Source of the DNA: Gemmatimonadota bacterium
GTDB taxonomy: Bacteria; Gemmatimonadota; Gemmatimonadetes; Longimicrobiales; Gaopeijiaceae
NCBI GenBank assembly: GCA_029879725.1
Contig: JAOUPR010000040.1
Span: forward strand, 1 to 34,334
Direction: 5' to 3'
DNA: 34,334 bases
Shown piece after piece: positions 22,505-31,131 of the stretch. Each line of letters begins with the position of its first letter. Position 1 is the stretch's first letter. Position numbers and translations under genes: made by a program. Under the pieces are notes generated by a model. That model did not search any database. It worked only from the letters and a program-made list of their open reading frames with translations, and was not told where the DNA came from.

Positions 22505-25422
22505 TGAACGGGGGAGCCGGGGTGGGGTGCGCGCGGAGGCGGTGGGTGGGGAGAGGGCTCCCGACGGTGGTCCTTGCCGCCGGCTTCGCGCTGGTGGCGT
22601 CCGCCCGTTCCGTGGCCGCTCAGGCCACCCAGGAGCCCGACTCGGCCCGCATCAAGGTGCTCCAGCGGCTCCAGAGGTTGGGGCGCACCGTGGGGGCGGA
22701 CAGCGCCCTCTATCTGGAAGATTCCCTGAGCACGGCCCGGGCCCGCGAGGGCGGAGGGCGAGGGGGCCCGAACGTGGACTCGGTTCGCGCCGTGCTCCTG
22801 GGGATACCCGGATTCGCGTCCACGGAGTACGAGGGGGGTGAGGCGAGCTTCGAGGCGTCGCGCCGCGTCTTGACCCTCCTCAGCACCGAGGGTGGGAAGG
22901 CGCGGGTGCTGCGGGACGGGATGGAGGTGGTGGCGGATTCCTCCATCACCTTCGACGACTCGCGAGGGCTGGTGGACGCGGTGGGGTCGCCCACCATGAC
23001 CCCGCCGGAAGGTCGCACGCCCATCGAGTCGGATCGCCTCCTCTTCGATCTGTCGGAGAGACGGGGTACGGCGTACGGTGCCCGCACCGAGTTCAGCGAG
23101 GGCGGTGGGCAGTGGAAGGTCAGCGGCGACATCTACTACGCCGACCAGGACTCCACCTTCACGCACCACGCCATCTTCACCTCCTGCGACCTGGACGAGC
23201 CCCACTACCACTTCGCCAGCGACAACGTGAAGATGGTGGCCGGGAAGGTACTGGTGGCGCGGCCGGTGACGCTCTACTTCGGCGACGTTCCGGTGGCGTG
23301 GCTTCCCTTCATGGCGCAGAGCCTGGCCCAGGGGCGTTCCAGCGGGTTGCTCCAGCCCCGCTTCAGCATCAACGACATCGTGTCGTCATCGAAGAACTAC
23401 CGGCGCCGGGTCAGCAACATCGGCTTCTACTGGGCCATGAGCGACTACTCCGACGCGCTGGTGTCCATGGACTGGTTCAGCGACAACTACTTCGCGCTCA
23501 CCGGGTCCACGAGCTACCGGGTCAACAGGCTCTTCCTGAGCGGAGATGTCAGCTTCCGCCAGTACTGGAGGAGCGAAGGGGGCGTGGAGAAGGCCCTGAA
23601 CACCAGCCACAGCTGGGAGATCGACGAGCGGACGCAACTCCGCGTCTCGGGGAACTGGAGTTCCAGCGGAGACTTCGTGCGGGAGCAGTCCTTCAGCCCC
23701 CAGGAGGTCACCCAGTCCATCGACTCCGACGGAGGGTTGAACCGCCGCTTCGGCTGGGGGTCCCTCTCGCTGGGCGCGAACCGGAAAGCGTATCTCTCCG
23801 ACGACCGGGTGGAGTGGACGCTGCCGTCCGCCAACCTCTCCCTCTCCACCATCACCCTGTTCAAGGCGCCACCCAATCGCGCGCACTTCTGGAACAACAT
23901 GACGTGGGGTGGGAGCACCAGCTTCAGCCGGAGGACGCGGTCGTACCTCCAGCCCGACACCTTCGACGCGCGCTTCGCCAATACGGTGAACACCACCGGA
24001 GGGGTCCGGAGCAACCTGAGTCTGGGGAACCTGCGGATCTCCCAGTCGGTGGGGGTCACCGAGCGGGCGACGCTGGGCTACCCCGACGCCCTGCTCGTCT
24101 TCCCGGACTCGTCGCGGCCTCCGTACGCCCTGACGTCGGATCCCGCATCCGACATCGCCGAGGCGGACCTGACGTGGCAGACGTCGGTGGACTTCCAGAA
24201 GAATCTGGTGGGATCCACGACCATCACGCCGCGGCTGAGCCTGAGTGGGAAGATGTTCCGGTCGGACACCGACACGCTGGCGCAGAGCTTCGTGTCCGCT
24301 CCGGCCCGGGTCTCCTTCGGGGCGGACCTCAAGACGGACATCTACGGGTTCTGGCCCGGGTTCGGCCCCTACGAGCGGGTCCGTCACAAGATGTCGCCGG
24401 GGCTCAGCTACGAGTGGGTCCCGAGCACCGAGACGACCCCCATCCAGGAACTGGTGTTCGGGCGGATGGCCAGCCATCCCAGGAGACTGCTGGCCGTGAC
24501 CATGAACAACACGTGGGAGGCCAAGCGCGCCGCGCCGGAGGGGGCGGCGGGAGACTCGGCCCAGGCGGCGACCGCCCCGGACCGCGACGGTGAGCCGCGC
24601 CGTGTACAGACCGGCACGGTGGTGACGCTCCTGGGTTTGCGCACCAGCGTGGTGCGCTACGACTTCGAGGCCCTCGAGGCGCACTCGACGTTCCTCGACG
24701 GCTTCGAGACCACCCGCCTGAGCAATCAGATCACGTCGGACTTCCTGCGGGGGCTGAACGTCTCGGTGGAGCACGATCTGTTCGAGGACACGCCCTTCGA
24801 GGGGCCGCCCGGCGCTCCTCGGTCGCGGCGTTTGGCGCCCCACCTGGCGTCCCTGAACTTCTCCTTCGCCCTGAACTCGCGTTCGTCCATCTTCCGTTGG
24901 CTGGGATTCGCCGGCGACGGCGCGGACCCGGCCGACGACGAAGAGGCCGAGGAGGAGGACGAGCTCGACGACACCATGGATCCCTTCGGTGAAGAAGTGG
25001 GGGCCGAGGCGGCCTCCATCATTCCCGGCGCCCGTCGCTCCGGCACCGCCGCCGCCACGCGGAGGAGCGCGTCGGGCGGCACCGGGGGGTGGGACGCCAG
25101 CTTCAACTTCTCCATGCAGCGTCCCCGCGACGAGGCGCTGCCGGCCAGCAAGATGCTGGGCGTGAACGTACGCATGCAGCCCACGGAGTTGTGGGATCTG
25201 ACGTGGCGGACCTCGTACGACCTGGAGTCGAGGCAGTTCAACGACCACACGATCCGTCTCTCGCGGGACCTCCACCGGTGGGAAGCCCACTTCGACTTCC
25301 GCAAGACGGTCACCGGGAACTGGTCCTTCCAGTTCGAGGTGGCGCTCATGGACAATCGGGACCTCAAGTTCGACTACCAGCAGCGGAACCTGGACGTGGC
25401 GCAGCGGGGACGTGGGTTCTGA
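22504..25422 (+). CDS. lptD: LptD-like outer-membrane LPS-assembly protein
   Basis: A 972-residue exported protein. A long basic n-region and hydrophobic core end at ARSVAAQ. An OstA-like N-terminal domain follows (about residues 105-280: FEASRRVLTLL, DSSITFDDSRGLVDA, GTAYGARTEFSEGGGQWKVSGDIYY). Then comes FTSCDLDEPHYHFASDNVKMV and LYFGDVPVAWLPFMAQSLAQGRSSGLLQPRF, which matches the plug-to-barrel region of LptD in non-proteobacterial lineages. The remainder is beta-strand rich and should form the barrel. The paired cysteines needed for the E. coli disulfide switch are absent. A highly acidic insertion at about residues 810-840 interrupts the barrel region, probably an extracellular or periplasmic loop. 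LptE is not recognised nearby. Whether this organism makes true LPS is not decided here. Confidence 0.82.
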   Translation: MNGGAGVGCARRRWVGRGLPTVVLAAGFALVASARSVAAQATQEPDSARIKVLQRLQRLGRTVGADSALYLEDSLSTARAREGGGRGGPNVDSVRAVLLGIPGFASTEYEGGEASFEASRRVLTLLSTEGGKARVLRDGMEVVADSSITFDDSRGLVDAVGSPTMTPPEGRTPIESDRLLFDLSERRGTAYGARTEFSEGGGQWKVSGDIYYADQDSTFTHHAIFTSCDLDEPHYHFASDNVKMVAGKVLVARPVTLYFGDVPVAWLPFMAQSLAQGRSSGLLQPRFSINDIVSSSKNYRRRVSNIGFYWAMSDYSDALVSMDWFSDNYFALTGSTSYRVNRLFLSGDVSFRQYWRSEGGVEKALNTSHSWEIDERTQLRVSGNWSSSGDFVREQSFSPQEVTQSIDSDGGLNRRFGWGSLSLGANRKAYLSDDRVEWTLPSANLSLSTITLFKAPPNRAHFWNNMTWGGSTSFSRRTRSYLQPDTFDARFANTVNTTGGVRSNLSLGNLRISQSVGVTERATLGYPDALLVFPDSSRPPYALTSDPASDIAEADLTWQTSVDFQKNLVGSTTITPRLSLSGKMFRSDTDTLAQSFVSAPARVSFGADLKTDIYGFWPGFGPYERVRHKMSPGLSYEWVPSTETTPIQELVFGRMASHPRRLLAVTMNNTWEAKRAAPEGAAGDSAQAATAPDRDGEPRRVQTGTVVTLLGLRTSVVRYDFEALEAHSTFLDGFETTRLSNQITSDFLRGLNVSVEHDLFEDTPFEGPPGAPRSRRLAPHLASLNFSFALNSRSSIFRWLGFAGDGADPADDEEAEEEDELDDTMDPFGEEVGAEAASIIPGARRSGTAAATRRSASGGTGGWDASFNFSMQRPRDEALPASKMLGVNVRMQPTELWDLTWRTSYDLESRQFNDHTIRLSRDLHRWEAHFDFRKTVTGNWSFQFEVALMDNRDLKFDYQQRNLDVAQRGRGF

Positions 25423-25430
25423 CGCCCGCG

Positions 25431-25467
25431 TCTTCCAGTGGGGAAGAACTGTCCTCTCCAGAGGACA
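25431..25467 (+). terminator. Tandem short hairpins after the LptD-like gene
   Basis: TCTTCC (25431-25436) pairs with GGAAGA (25442-25447). Immediately after, TGTCCTC (25450-25456) pairs perfectly with GAGGACA (25461-25467) over a TCCA loop. They begin nine bases after the stop codon. Neither has a U-tract. The paired arrangement resembles the one following the LysM gene. Confidence 0.5.
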
Positions 25468-25595
25468 TGCAGGAATAGGGGAAATGTTCGTAACTCATTG
25501 ATTCGCATAGAGATGAATCGATTCCGATGGTTGCGGTATGGCTTGTGCATGTCCGTACCGTGGGTACATCGGCGAAATGCCTGACGGGAGGAACC
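25468..25595 (+). other. AT-richer intergenic region before the fibronectin-type lipoprotein gene
   Basis: This stretch is visibly less GC-rich than the surrounding genes. It holds a perfect 10-base palindrome GAATCGATTC (25515-25524) and GATTC/GAATC arms around it, which could be an operator. A strong GGGAGG (25586-25591) lies five bases before the downstream ATG. I could not settle on a convincing -35/-10 pair, although a promoter is expected here. Confidence 0.35.
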
Positions 25596-26714
25596 ATGAG
25601 ACGCGTGGCGACGAGAATTGCGGTCCTGGGGTTGTTGTTGGCGGGGTGTGGAGAGGACGTGGTCGTCCCCGTCTACGAACCGGCCGCGCCCGAAGGACTC
25701 GACGCATGGTACTACGCCGGCGAGGTGATCGTGACGTGGAGGCTGGGGGCGGGGTGGAACGACGAGCCTTTCCGGGTCTACTCCAAGCGGGTGTCCGACC
25801 CGAGCTACTTCTTCATCGCCGAAGTCACGTCGTGCATCGGTGGAGAGTGCTCCTACCGGGACACCAACATCGCGGCCGGTCAGTCCTACGACTACTACGT
25901 GGCCGCCGTGGATCCGTCGAGCGGGACCGAAACGGCTTCGGACTATTCGGTCACCGTGGACATCCCCCAGCCCGATCCCCCGCCGGTGCCGGCGGGGCTG
26001 GAAGTGGTGGCTCTGGACGGAGCGACCTACCTGAAATGGGGTAACGGCGCGCGCGCCGCGTCGGACTTCTCCTTCTACCGGGTGTACCTCGACGTGGCCG
26101 GCGATGCCTTCCTGTTGGGGGAGACCGACTCGGAGGGGTTCCTGGACCTCCTGGCCGAGAACGGCGGGATCTACACGTACTTCGTGAGTTCCGTGGACGA
26201 ATGGGGCCATGAGAGCGCCGGGAGCGCGACCGCCTCGGGGATCCCGCGTCCCGACTACCACGGAGAGTGGATCTACGCATTCTCCGACGTTCCCGCGAGC
26301 TCCGGCTTCCATTTCGAGATCGACGAGAACACCTATCCCATCGTGGACGGCGCCGATGCCCTGCGGCATTTCCGCCTCGAGACGGACGTGTCGGGGTGGT
26401 GGCTGGTGCCCGGTCCGGGTACGGACGTGTACCCGGTCGGCTTCTCCACCACGAGCCTGAAGTGTGGGCCGGCGTCCGACGTCGACTGTGTGGACCTCCC
26501 CGTGGCGCCCACCTCGGGATATTTGGTCCAGGACGTGCTGCTGGACGCTCAATACTCCTACGTGATGCGGGTGGTGGGCGATGACGGCCTCACCCATTAC
26601 GGAGTGATCCGCGTGGAGATGTTGGGCTACGACCAGAACGGGGACGCCATCATGATCTTCGACTGGGCCTACCAGTTGGAGCCCGATTCGCCCAGCCTGG
26701 TGGTGGCTCCGTGA
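25596..26714 (+). CDS. Lipoprotein with fibronectin type III-like domains
   Basis: The ATG at 25596, five bases after GGGAGG, gives 372 residues with a lipoprotein leader (MRRVATRIAVLGLLLAGC, Cys18). Two fibronectin III-like modules follow. The first (about 30-125) begins PAAPEGLDAWYYAGEVIVTWRL and ends SYDYYVAAVDPSSGTETASDYSVTV. The second (about 130-215) begins PVPAGLEVVALDGATYLKWG and ends TYFVSSVDEWGHES. The C-terminal 150 residues are of unknown fold and Asp/Tyr-rich. Fn3 modules mediate protein or carbohydrate contacts, so a cell-surface or periplasmic binding role is likely, but no ligand can be named. It appears monocistronic, with hairpins on both sides. Confidence 0.8.
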   Translation: MRRVATRIAVLGLLLAGCGEDVVVPVYEPAAPEGLDAWYYAGEVIVTWRLGAGWNDEPFRVYSKRVSDPSYFFIAEVTSCIGGECSYRDTNIAAGQSYDYYVAAVDPSSGTETASDYSVTVDIPQPDPPPVPAGLEVVALDGATYLKWGNGARAASDFSFYRVYLDVAGDAFLLGETDSEGFLDLLAENGGIYTYFVSSVDEWGHESAGSATASGIPRPDYHGEWIYAFSDVPASSGFHFEIDENTYPIVDGADALRHFRLETDVSGWWLVPGPGTDVYPVGFSTTSLKCGPASDVDCVDLPVAPTSGYLVQDVLLDAQYSYVMRVVGDDGLTHYGVIRVEMLGYDQNGDAIMIFDWAYQLEPDSPSLVVAP

Positions 26715-26748
26715 GCTGATCCTCTTCGGGCACCCGGACGGCATGGAA

Positions 26749-26783
26749 GAGGGCCCGGTTCCCGTCGAGGGGGCCGGGCCCTC
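26749..26783 (+). terminator. Hairpin terminator after the fibronectin-type lipoprotein gene
   Basis: A perfect 10-bp GC stem (26749-26758 with 26774-26783) extends inward by five more pairs (26759-26763 with 26769-26773, two of them G-U) to a GTCGA loop. It lies 35 bases after the stop. The downstream sequence is only mildly T-rich, so termination strength is uncertain. Confidence 0.65.
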
Positions 26784-26816
26784 CGTCCGTCCTGTTCCCC
26801 CCGGGCTCCGTGTCCC

Positions 26817-26822
26817 TATCTT
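26817..26822 (+). promoter_or_regulatory. -10 box abutting the ftcD start codon
   Basis: TATCTT ends five bases before the ATG at 26828, which itself lacks a Shine-Dalgarno sequence. A start site at the ATG would make the ftcD transcript leaderless. The -35 region is poor (nearest TGTTCC at 26793-26798, 18-base spacing). The preceding terminator argues that a promoter must exist here. Confidence 0.4.
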
Positions 26823-26827
26823 CCAGC

Positions 26828-27814
26828 ATGGTTCCAGTCATCGAGGCCGTGCCCAACTTTTCCGAGGGTCGGGATCCAGAGAAGATCCGGGCGCTGGTGG
26901 ACGTCATCGCCGGAGCCGGTGTCGACGTGCTGGACTGGTCCGCCGACCCCGACCACCATCGCTCCGTGGTCACCTTCGTGGGCGACCCCGCCGCGGTGGA
27001 GAGCGCGGCGCTGGCGGGGGCCCGTTTCGCCGTGGAGCACATCGACCTGAGGGCACACCAGGGGGTCCATCCCCGGGTCGGCGCCCTCGACGTCCTCCCG
27101 TTCGTACCCCTTCGGGACGTCACCATGGAGGATGCCGTGCGTATGGCGTGGCGGGTCGCCGAGCGCCTGACCGAGGTGGGATTGCCGTCGTATCTATACG
27201 GAAAGGCGTCCCGGCCACCCGGGCGGGGATTGGCCGAGTTGCGGCGGGGCGGATTCGAGGCACTGGCCGGGGGATTCCCCGCCGATCGCCGCCCGGACTT
27301 CGCGCCGCCCGCGTCGGACCGCCCCCACCCGTCCGCCGGAATCACCTGCGTGGGGGCCCGCGAGGTGTTGCTCGCCTGGAACGTCTTCGTGGAGGGGATC
27401 ACCGTCGAAGAGGCGCGGAGCGTGGCCGCGGCCATCCGGGAACGGGGGGGTGGTTTCGCGGGATTGAGGGCGTTGGGCCTACACCTTCCGCGCCAGGGCC
27501 GTACCCAGATCTCCATGAACCTGGAGGATCCCTCGCGGACTCCTCCCATGGACGTGTTCCGGGCCATCGAGGCGAAGGTGGGCGCGCTGGGCGGCCGGGT
27601 AGTGGAGACCGAGGTGATCGGGATGATTCCGGATGCCCTTGTGCTTCCGGCCGCGGAGGACAGATTAAAGGTTTGCGACCTCGGGTCGTCCCGCCTCCTT
27701 TCACACGGTCTGGCCGCGCACACGATCCATCGCCTCGAGGATTGGTCGGCTCGTTCCGATGTTCTTGGAGACGAGACGCGCGCAGCCAACGAGACACCCA
27801 ACCACGCATCATGA
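26828..27814 (+). CDS. ftcD: Glutamate formimidoyltransferase (monofunctional)
   Basis: A 328-residue enzyme corresponding to the formiminotransferase part of FTCD, without the cyclodeaminase domain. The N-terminal VIEAVPNFSEGRDPEKIRAL and the HIDLRAHQGVHPRVGALDVLPFVPL segment are characteristic; the His of the latter includes the catalytic base in studied homologues. It transfers the formimino group between formimidoylglutamate and tetrahydrofolate in histidine breakdown. No hut genes are nearby, so folate one-carbon metabolism is also possible. An in-frame GTG at 26810 would add six residues and is less likely than the ATG at 26828. The stop overlaps the next gene by four bases. Confidence 0.92.
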   Translation: MVPVIEAVPNFSEGRDPEKIRALVDVIAGAGVDVLDWSADPDHHRSVVTFVGDPAAVESAALAGARFAVEHIDLRAHQGVHPRVGALDVLPFVPLRDVTMEDAVRMAWRVAERLTEVGLPSYLYGKASRPPGRGLAELRRGGFEALAGGFPADRRPDFAPPASDRPHPSAGITCVGAREVLLAWNVFVEGITVEEARSVAAAIRERGGGFAGLRALGLHLPRQGRTQISMNLEDPSRTPPMDVFRAIEAKVGALGGRVVETEVIGMIPDALVLPAAEDRLKVCDLGSSRLLSHGLAAHTIHRLEDWSARSDVLGDETRAANETPNHAS

Positions 27815-29712
27815 GCATCGAAAAGGTCAAGGAAAAGGCCCGGCGCCACGAGCAGAAGGAGGAGTGGCAAGCGGCGCTGGCCCTCTATACTGAGGCCATC
27901 AAGACGCTGGAGGCCCAGGACCAGCCGGATATCGGGCTGTACAACCGGCTCGGGGATCTGTGCGTCCGGGTGAACCGCCTCGATGATGCCGTGAAGAGCT
28001 ACGAAAAGGCCGCGGACCTGTACGCGGAGGCCGAGCTTCCCAACAACGCCATCGCGGTGTGCAAGAAGATCGTCCGCAACGCGCCCACGAGGCATTCCGT
28101 ATACCTGAAGATGGGACAGATCCGGGCGCGCCAGGGTTTCCTGACCGACGCCCGCACGAACTTCCTCACCTACGCCGAGCGCATGCAGCAGGCCGGCAAC
28201 CTGGACGAGTCCTTCCGGGCGCTGGTGGAATTCGCGGACCTGGTGCCCGACGACATCCGCGTGCGGGAAATGGTCGCCCAGCAGCTGGTGACACACCGCC
28301 GTGTGGACGACGCCGTGGAGCAGTATGCGCTCATCTACGATGCCTTCATGGAGCGGGGGTTGTCCGCGGAGGCCATGGACATCCAGGCCAAGGTCGCCAG
28401 GCTCTCCCCGGGCACGCGGCTCGATGGGCGGGGGGCCCCGGCGCCGGTATCCGAGCCCGAGCCCGAGCCGGTGTACGAAACCATCGAGTTCGACGAGCCG
28501 GAGCCCATCGAAATCGAGCCGCCCCTCGCCACGGTGGAGGTCGACGAGCCGGCGGGCGGGTACGGAGACATCGCGCTTCCGGACCACCCGACGGAGGTGG
28601 AGCTTCTCGGCCATGTGTCGGCGGGTGACGACCTCGATCTGAGTACGCTGGGTGGGGTCGAGGACGAAGTGGAGGAGGAGGCGGAGGCGCTTCCCACCTT
28701 CGACTTCGAGGAGGAGGCGGACGAGATCGAGTTCGTGTCGGCGACGATGGATGTGGACGCGGACGTGCAGGAGTCGGACCTCGCCGGGGCGGTGTTCTCG
28801 GAACCCCTGGTGGACGAGGTCGACCTCCCGGAACCCGAGCCCGTGGAGACCCCGGTCGCCCAGGCTCCGGTCCCACCGCCCGCTCCCGTAGAGGAGGTGG
28901 CCGCGCCACCCCGTGCGGAACCCAGCCTCGACGATCTCATCGCCGAGAACCCCGACGACACGTCGCTCTGGCAGCGCCTCGTGGAGCGGGCGTACAAGTC
29001 CGGAAACGAGGTGGCGCTGGTCCGGGCCTATATCGGGATGGCGCAGGCGCTGGATCGGACCGGACAGGCGGCGCGAGCGAAGGCCTCGTACCAGCAGGTC
29101 ATCCAGATCGACCCGGAAAACGAGACCGCCAGGCGCGCGCTCGGCATGTCGGATCCCGCGGCGGCCGGCGCCGGCGCCGGTGGTGGAGCGGCCCAGGACT
29201 ACGTGGACCTCGGTTCCCTCCTCCTGGGCGACACGGAAGAGAAGACCACCCGGTTCGTGGTGGAGTACCAGGAGCCCACGGGTGACGAAGAGGCCGACTT
29301 CCGCAACATGCTGGCCCAGTTCAAGGAAAAGGTCGCCGAAAACCTGGACGCCCACGACGTGGGAGCCCACCACGACCTGGGAACGGCGTACATGGAGATG
29401 GGCCTTCTCGACGAGGCCGTGGGCGAGTTCCAGCAGGCTTTGCGTGCCGCGCCCGACCATCTGCCCACGTATGAGCTACTGGGGCAGTGCTTCCTGCAGA
29501 TGGAGAAGCCGGACATGGCAGTCCGGACTCTGACCCGGGCGACGGAATCGAGACCCGAGGTGGAAGACGAATTCATCGGGATCTACTATTATCTCGGCCG
29601 AGCGTATGAAGCGGAGGGCAACTCCGCGTCCGCAGTGGAGTACTATGACCGCGTATTCTCCCTGGACATCAATTTCGCTGACGTCACCGAACGGCTGCGG
29701 GTCCTCCGCTGA
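27811..29712 (+). CDS. Large TPR protein with acidic, proline-rich central linker
   Basis: A 633-residue protein starting in an ATGA overlap with ftcD. No signal peptide is seen, so it is probably cytoplasmic. Residues about 1-205 are TPR repeats (EWQAALALYTEAIKTLEA, YNRLGDLCVRVNRLDDAVKSYEKAADLY, VYLKMGQIRARQGFLTDARTNF). Residues about 210-370 are low complexity, dominated by Glu, Asp, Pro and Val (SEPEPEPVYETIEFDEPEPIEI). Residues about 375-633 form a second TPR block (GTAYMEMGLLDEAVGEFQQALRAAPDH, YYYLGRAYEAEGNSASAVEYYDRVF). It probably scaffolds a multiprotein complex. The bipartite TPR-acidic layout resembles that of the gene at 33542. Function and partners are unknown. Confidence 0.85.
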   Translation: MSIEKVKEKARRHEQKEEWQAALALYTEAIKTLEAQDQPDIGLYNRLGDLCVRVNRLDDAVKSYEKAADLYAEAELPNNAIAVCKKIVRNAPTRHSVYLKMGQIRARQGFLTDARTNFLTYAERMQQAGNLDESFRALVEFADLVPDDIRVREMVAQQLVTHRRVDDAVEQYALIYDAFMERGLSAEAMDIQAKVARLSPGTRLDGRGAPAPVSEPEPEPVYETIEFDEPEPIEIEPPLATVEVDEPAGGYGDIALPDHPTEVELLGHVSAGDDLDLSTLGGVEDEVEEEAEALPTFDFEEEADEIEFVSATMDVDADVQESDLAGAVFSEPLVDEVDLPEPEPVETPVAQAPVPPPAPVEEVAAPPRAEPSLDDLIAENPDDTSLWQRLVERAYKSGNEVALVRAYIGMAQALDRTGQAARAKASYQQVIQIDPENETARRALGMSDPAAAGAGAGGGAAQDYVDLGSLLLGDTEEKTTRFVVEYQEPTGDEEADFRNMLAQFKEKVAENLDAHDVGAHHDLGTAYMEMGLLDEAVGEFQQALRAAPDHLPTYELLGQCFLQMEKPDMAVRTLTRATESRPEVEDEFIGIYYYLGRAYEAEGNSASAVEYYDRVFSLDINFADVTERLRVLR

Positions 29713-29766
29713 GGGCGGGGCACGCCGGGTTCGCGACTTCCGAGACGAGGACTTCCTCCGGTAGAC

Positions 29767-30774
29767 ATGGATTCCAGCCTTAGTCAGATGGTGCGCGGGG
29801 CGCCTCCACGGCTGTCCAGCATCCAGGGTCCGGTGCAGGAGCAACTGGATCGGGTGGGAGACGAGCTTCGCCGTATCGTCCTGTCGGATTTCGACATGAT
29901 CGGCGATGTGAACGACCATCTCCTCTTCGTCCAGGGGAAGTTGTTCCGCCCCACGCTCCTCCTCCTGGCGAGCCAGGTCGGCGGTCGGGCGAAGGACGAC
30001 GCGCTCACGTTGGCGGCCGTGGTCGAGTTGGTCCACCTGGCGACGCTCGTGCATGACGACGCCGTCGATCACTCCGTGCTTCGACGCGGGATGCCCACGG
30101 TGAACGCGCTGTGGACCCATCAGGTGGCGATCATCATGGGCGACTACCTGTACAGCCGGAGCGTCTCCGAACTCGCGCGTTTGGGGCACCTCGATGCCCT
30201 TGCCGTTCTGGCGAAGGCCGCCAACGAGATGAGCGTGGGCGAGATGCGCCAGCTCACCTCCTATGATGCCCTGGACTTCACCGAAGCGGACTACTATCGG
30301 CTCATCGCGGCCAAGACGGCATCGCTGATGGCGGCGGCGTGTGAGATGGGGGCACTCGCCGGAGTGCCGGCATACCGGGAGCCGCTACGCCGCTTCGGCC
30401 ACAATCTGGGGATGGCGTTCCAGATCGCCGACGACCTCCTGGACTACACCGGAACCGAAGAGGTCACCGGGAAGCCGACGGGGCACGATCTTCGCGAGCG
30501 GAAGGTCACGCTTCCCCTGGTGGGCGCCATGGAGAACACCAGCGACGTGGAGCACGAAGAGATCCGGAAGTTCTTCACCCGCGTGGATCCCTCGGACGAC
30601 GAGATCCAGCGGATCGTCGACATCGTGGCGGAACGGGGGGGGCTGGAATATGCCAGAGGGCGGGCGCGGCACTACGCGGACCTCGCGGAGGAGAGCCTCG
30701 CGACACTCAGCGGGAGCGTGGAGTTGGATGCGCTCAGGGATTCGGTGTCCTATGCGGTGGATCGGAGTCGGTAG
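29767..30774 (+). CDS. Trans-polyprenyl diphosphate synthase
   Basis: A 335-residue all-helical prenyltransferase. The first Asp-rich motif is HDDAVDHSVLRRG (Asp97, Asp98, Asp101). The second is QIADDLLDYTG (Asp222, Asp223, Asp226), followed by the GKPTGHDLRERKVTLPL segment. All magnesium-binding aspartates are intact. It elongates allylic diphosphates with isopentenyl diphosphate. The bulky-free region before the first motif and the overall length fit long-chain (hepta/octaprenyl) synthases for quinone side chains, but product length cannot be fixed by eye. It lies 54 bases after the TPR gene and is probably cotranscribed with the two small membrane-protein genes downstream. Confidence 0.92.
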   Translation: MDSSLSQMVRGAPPRLSSIQGPVQEQLDRVGDELRRIVLSDFDMIGDVNDHLLFVQGKLFRPTLLLLASQVGGRAKDDALTLAAVVELVHLATLVHDDAVDHSVLRRGMPTVNALWTHQVAIIMGDYLYSRSVSELARLGHLDALAVLAKAANEMSVGEMRQLTSYDALDFTEADYYRLIAAKTASLMAAACEMGALAGVPAYREPLRRFGHNLGMAFQIADDLLDYTGTEEVTGKPTGHDLRERKVTLPLVGAMENTSDVEHEEIRKFFTRVDPSDDEIQRIVDIVAERGGLEYARGRARHYADLAEESLATLSGSVELDALRDSVSYAVDRSR

Positions 30775-30819
30775 CCGGATGGCCCCACTCCGCGGCCCCA
30801 TGATCAGGGAGAACCGCTG

Positions 30820-31098
30820 ATGCTGGTCGACACCGGTCGGCGGGGCCTGGTCCGGATGGTGTGGACGCTCGTGTTGGGGCTTTTCCTTGGAGGGCTCATG
30901 ACCAAGCTGGCCGAGTCGTTCCTCCCGGAAAGCGCCACCCGGGAGTTTCTCACCACCGCGGTGGAGGCATCCTTCGGACCTCTCGCCGTGGACCTGGTGG
31001 CGGTGGGGATCACGCTGGGTCCGCTGACCATGAGCCTCAACGTTCTGACGCTGGTTGGGATCGCCATCGTCGCCCTGATCATGAGATCCCTGATCTGA
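30820..31098 (+). CDS. Small two-helix membrane protein, DUF4321-like
   Basis: A 92-residue protein with AGGGAG (30806-30811) eight bases before the ATG. The N-terminal helix (MVWTLVLGLFLGGLMTKLAESFLP) and C-terminal helix (LTMSLNVLTLVGIAIVALIMRSLI) flank a short region with VEASFGPLAVDLVAVGITLGPL. The helix-loop-helix pattern with FGP...LDL...LTMSLN resembles DUF4321, a family of unknown function. It lies directly before tatA and after the prenyl synthase. I cannot assign a role. Confidence 0.7.
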   Translation: MLVDTGRRGLVRMVWTLVLGLFLGGLMTKLAESFLPESATREFLTTAVEASFGPLAVDLVAVGITLGPLTMSLNVLTLVGIAIVALIMRSLI

Positions 31099-31131
31099 AG
31101 CGATCGTTTTTTTCAACGGAGGATAGCAGTC

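Noticed and set aside
26650..29460. A 936-codon minus-strand open frame opposite ftcD and the TPR gene
   Set aside because: It spans two unrelated plus-strand genes with clear families and shows no domain of its own.
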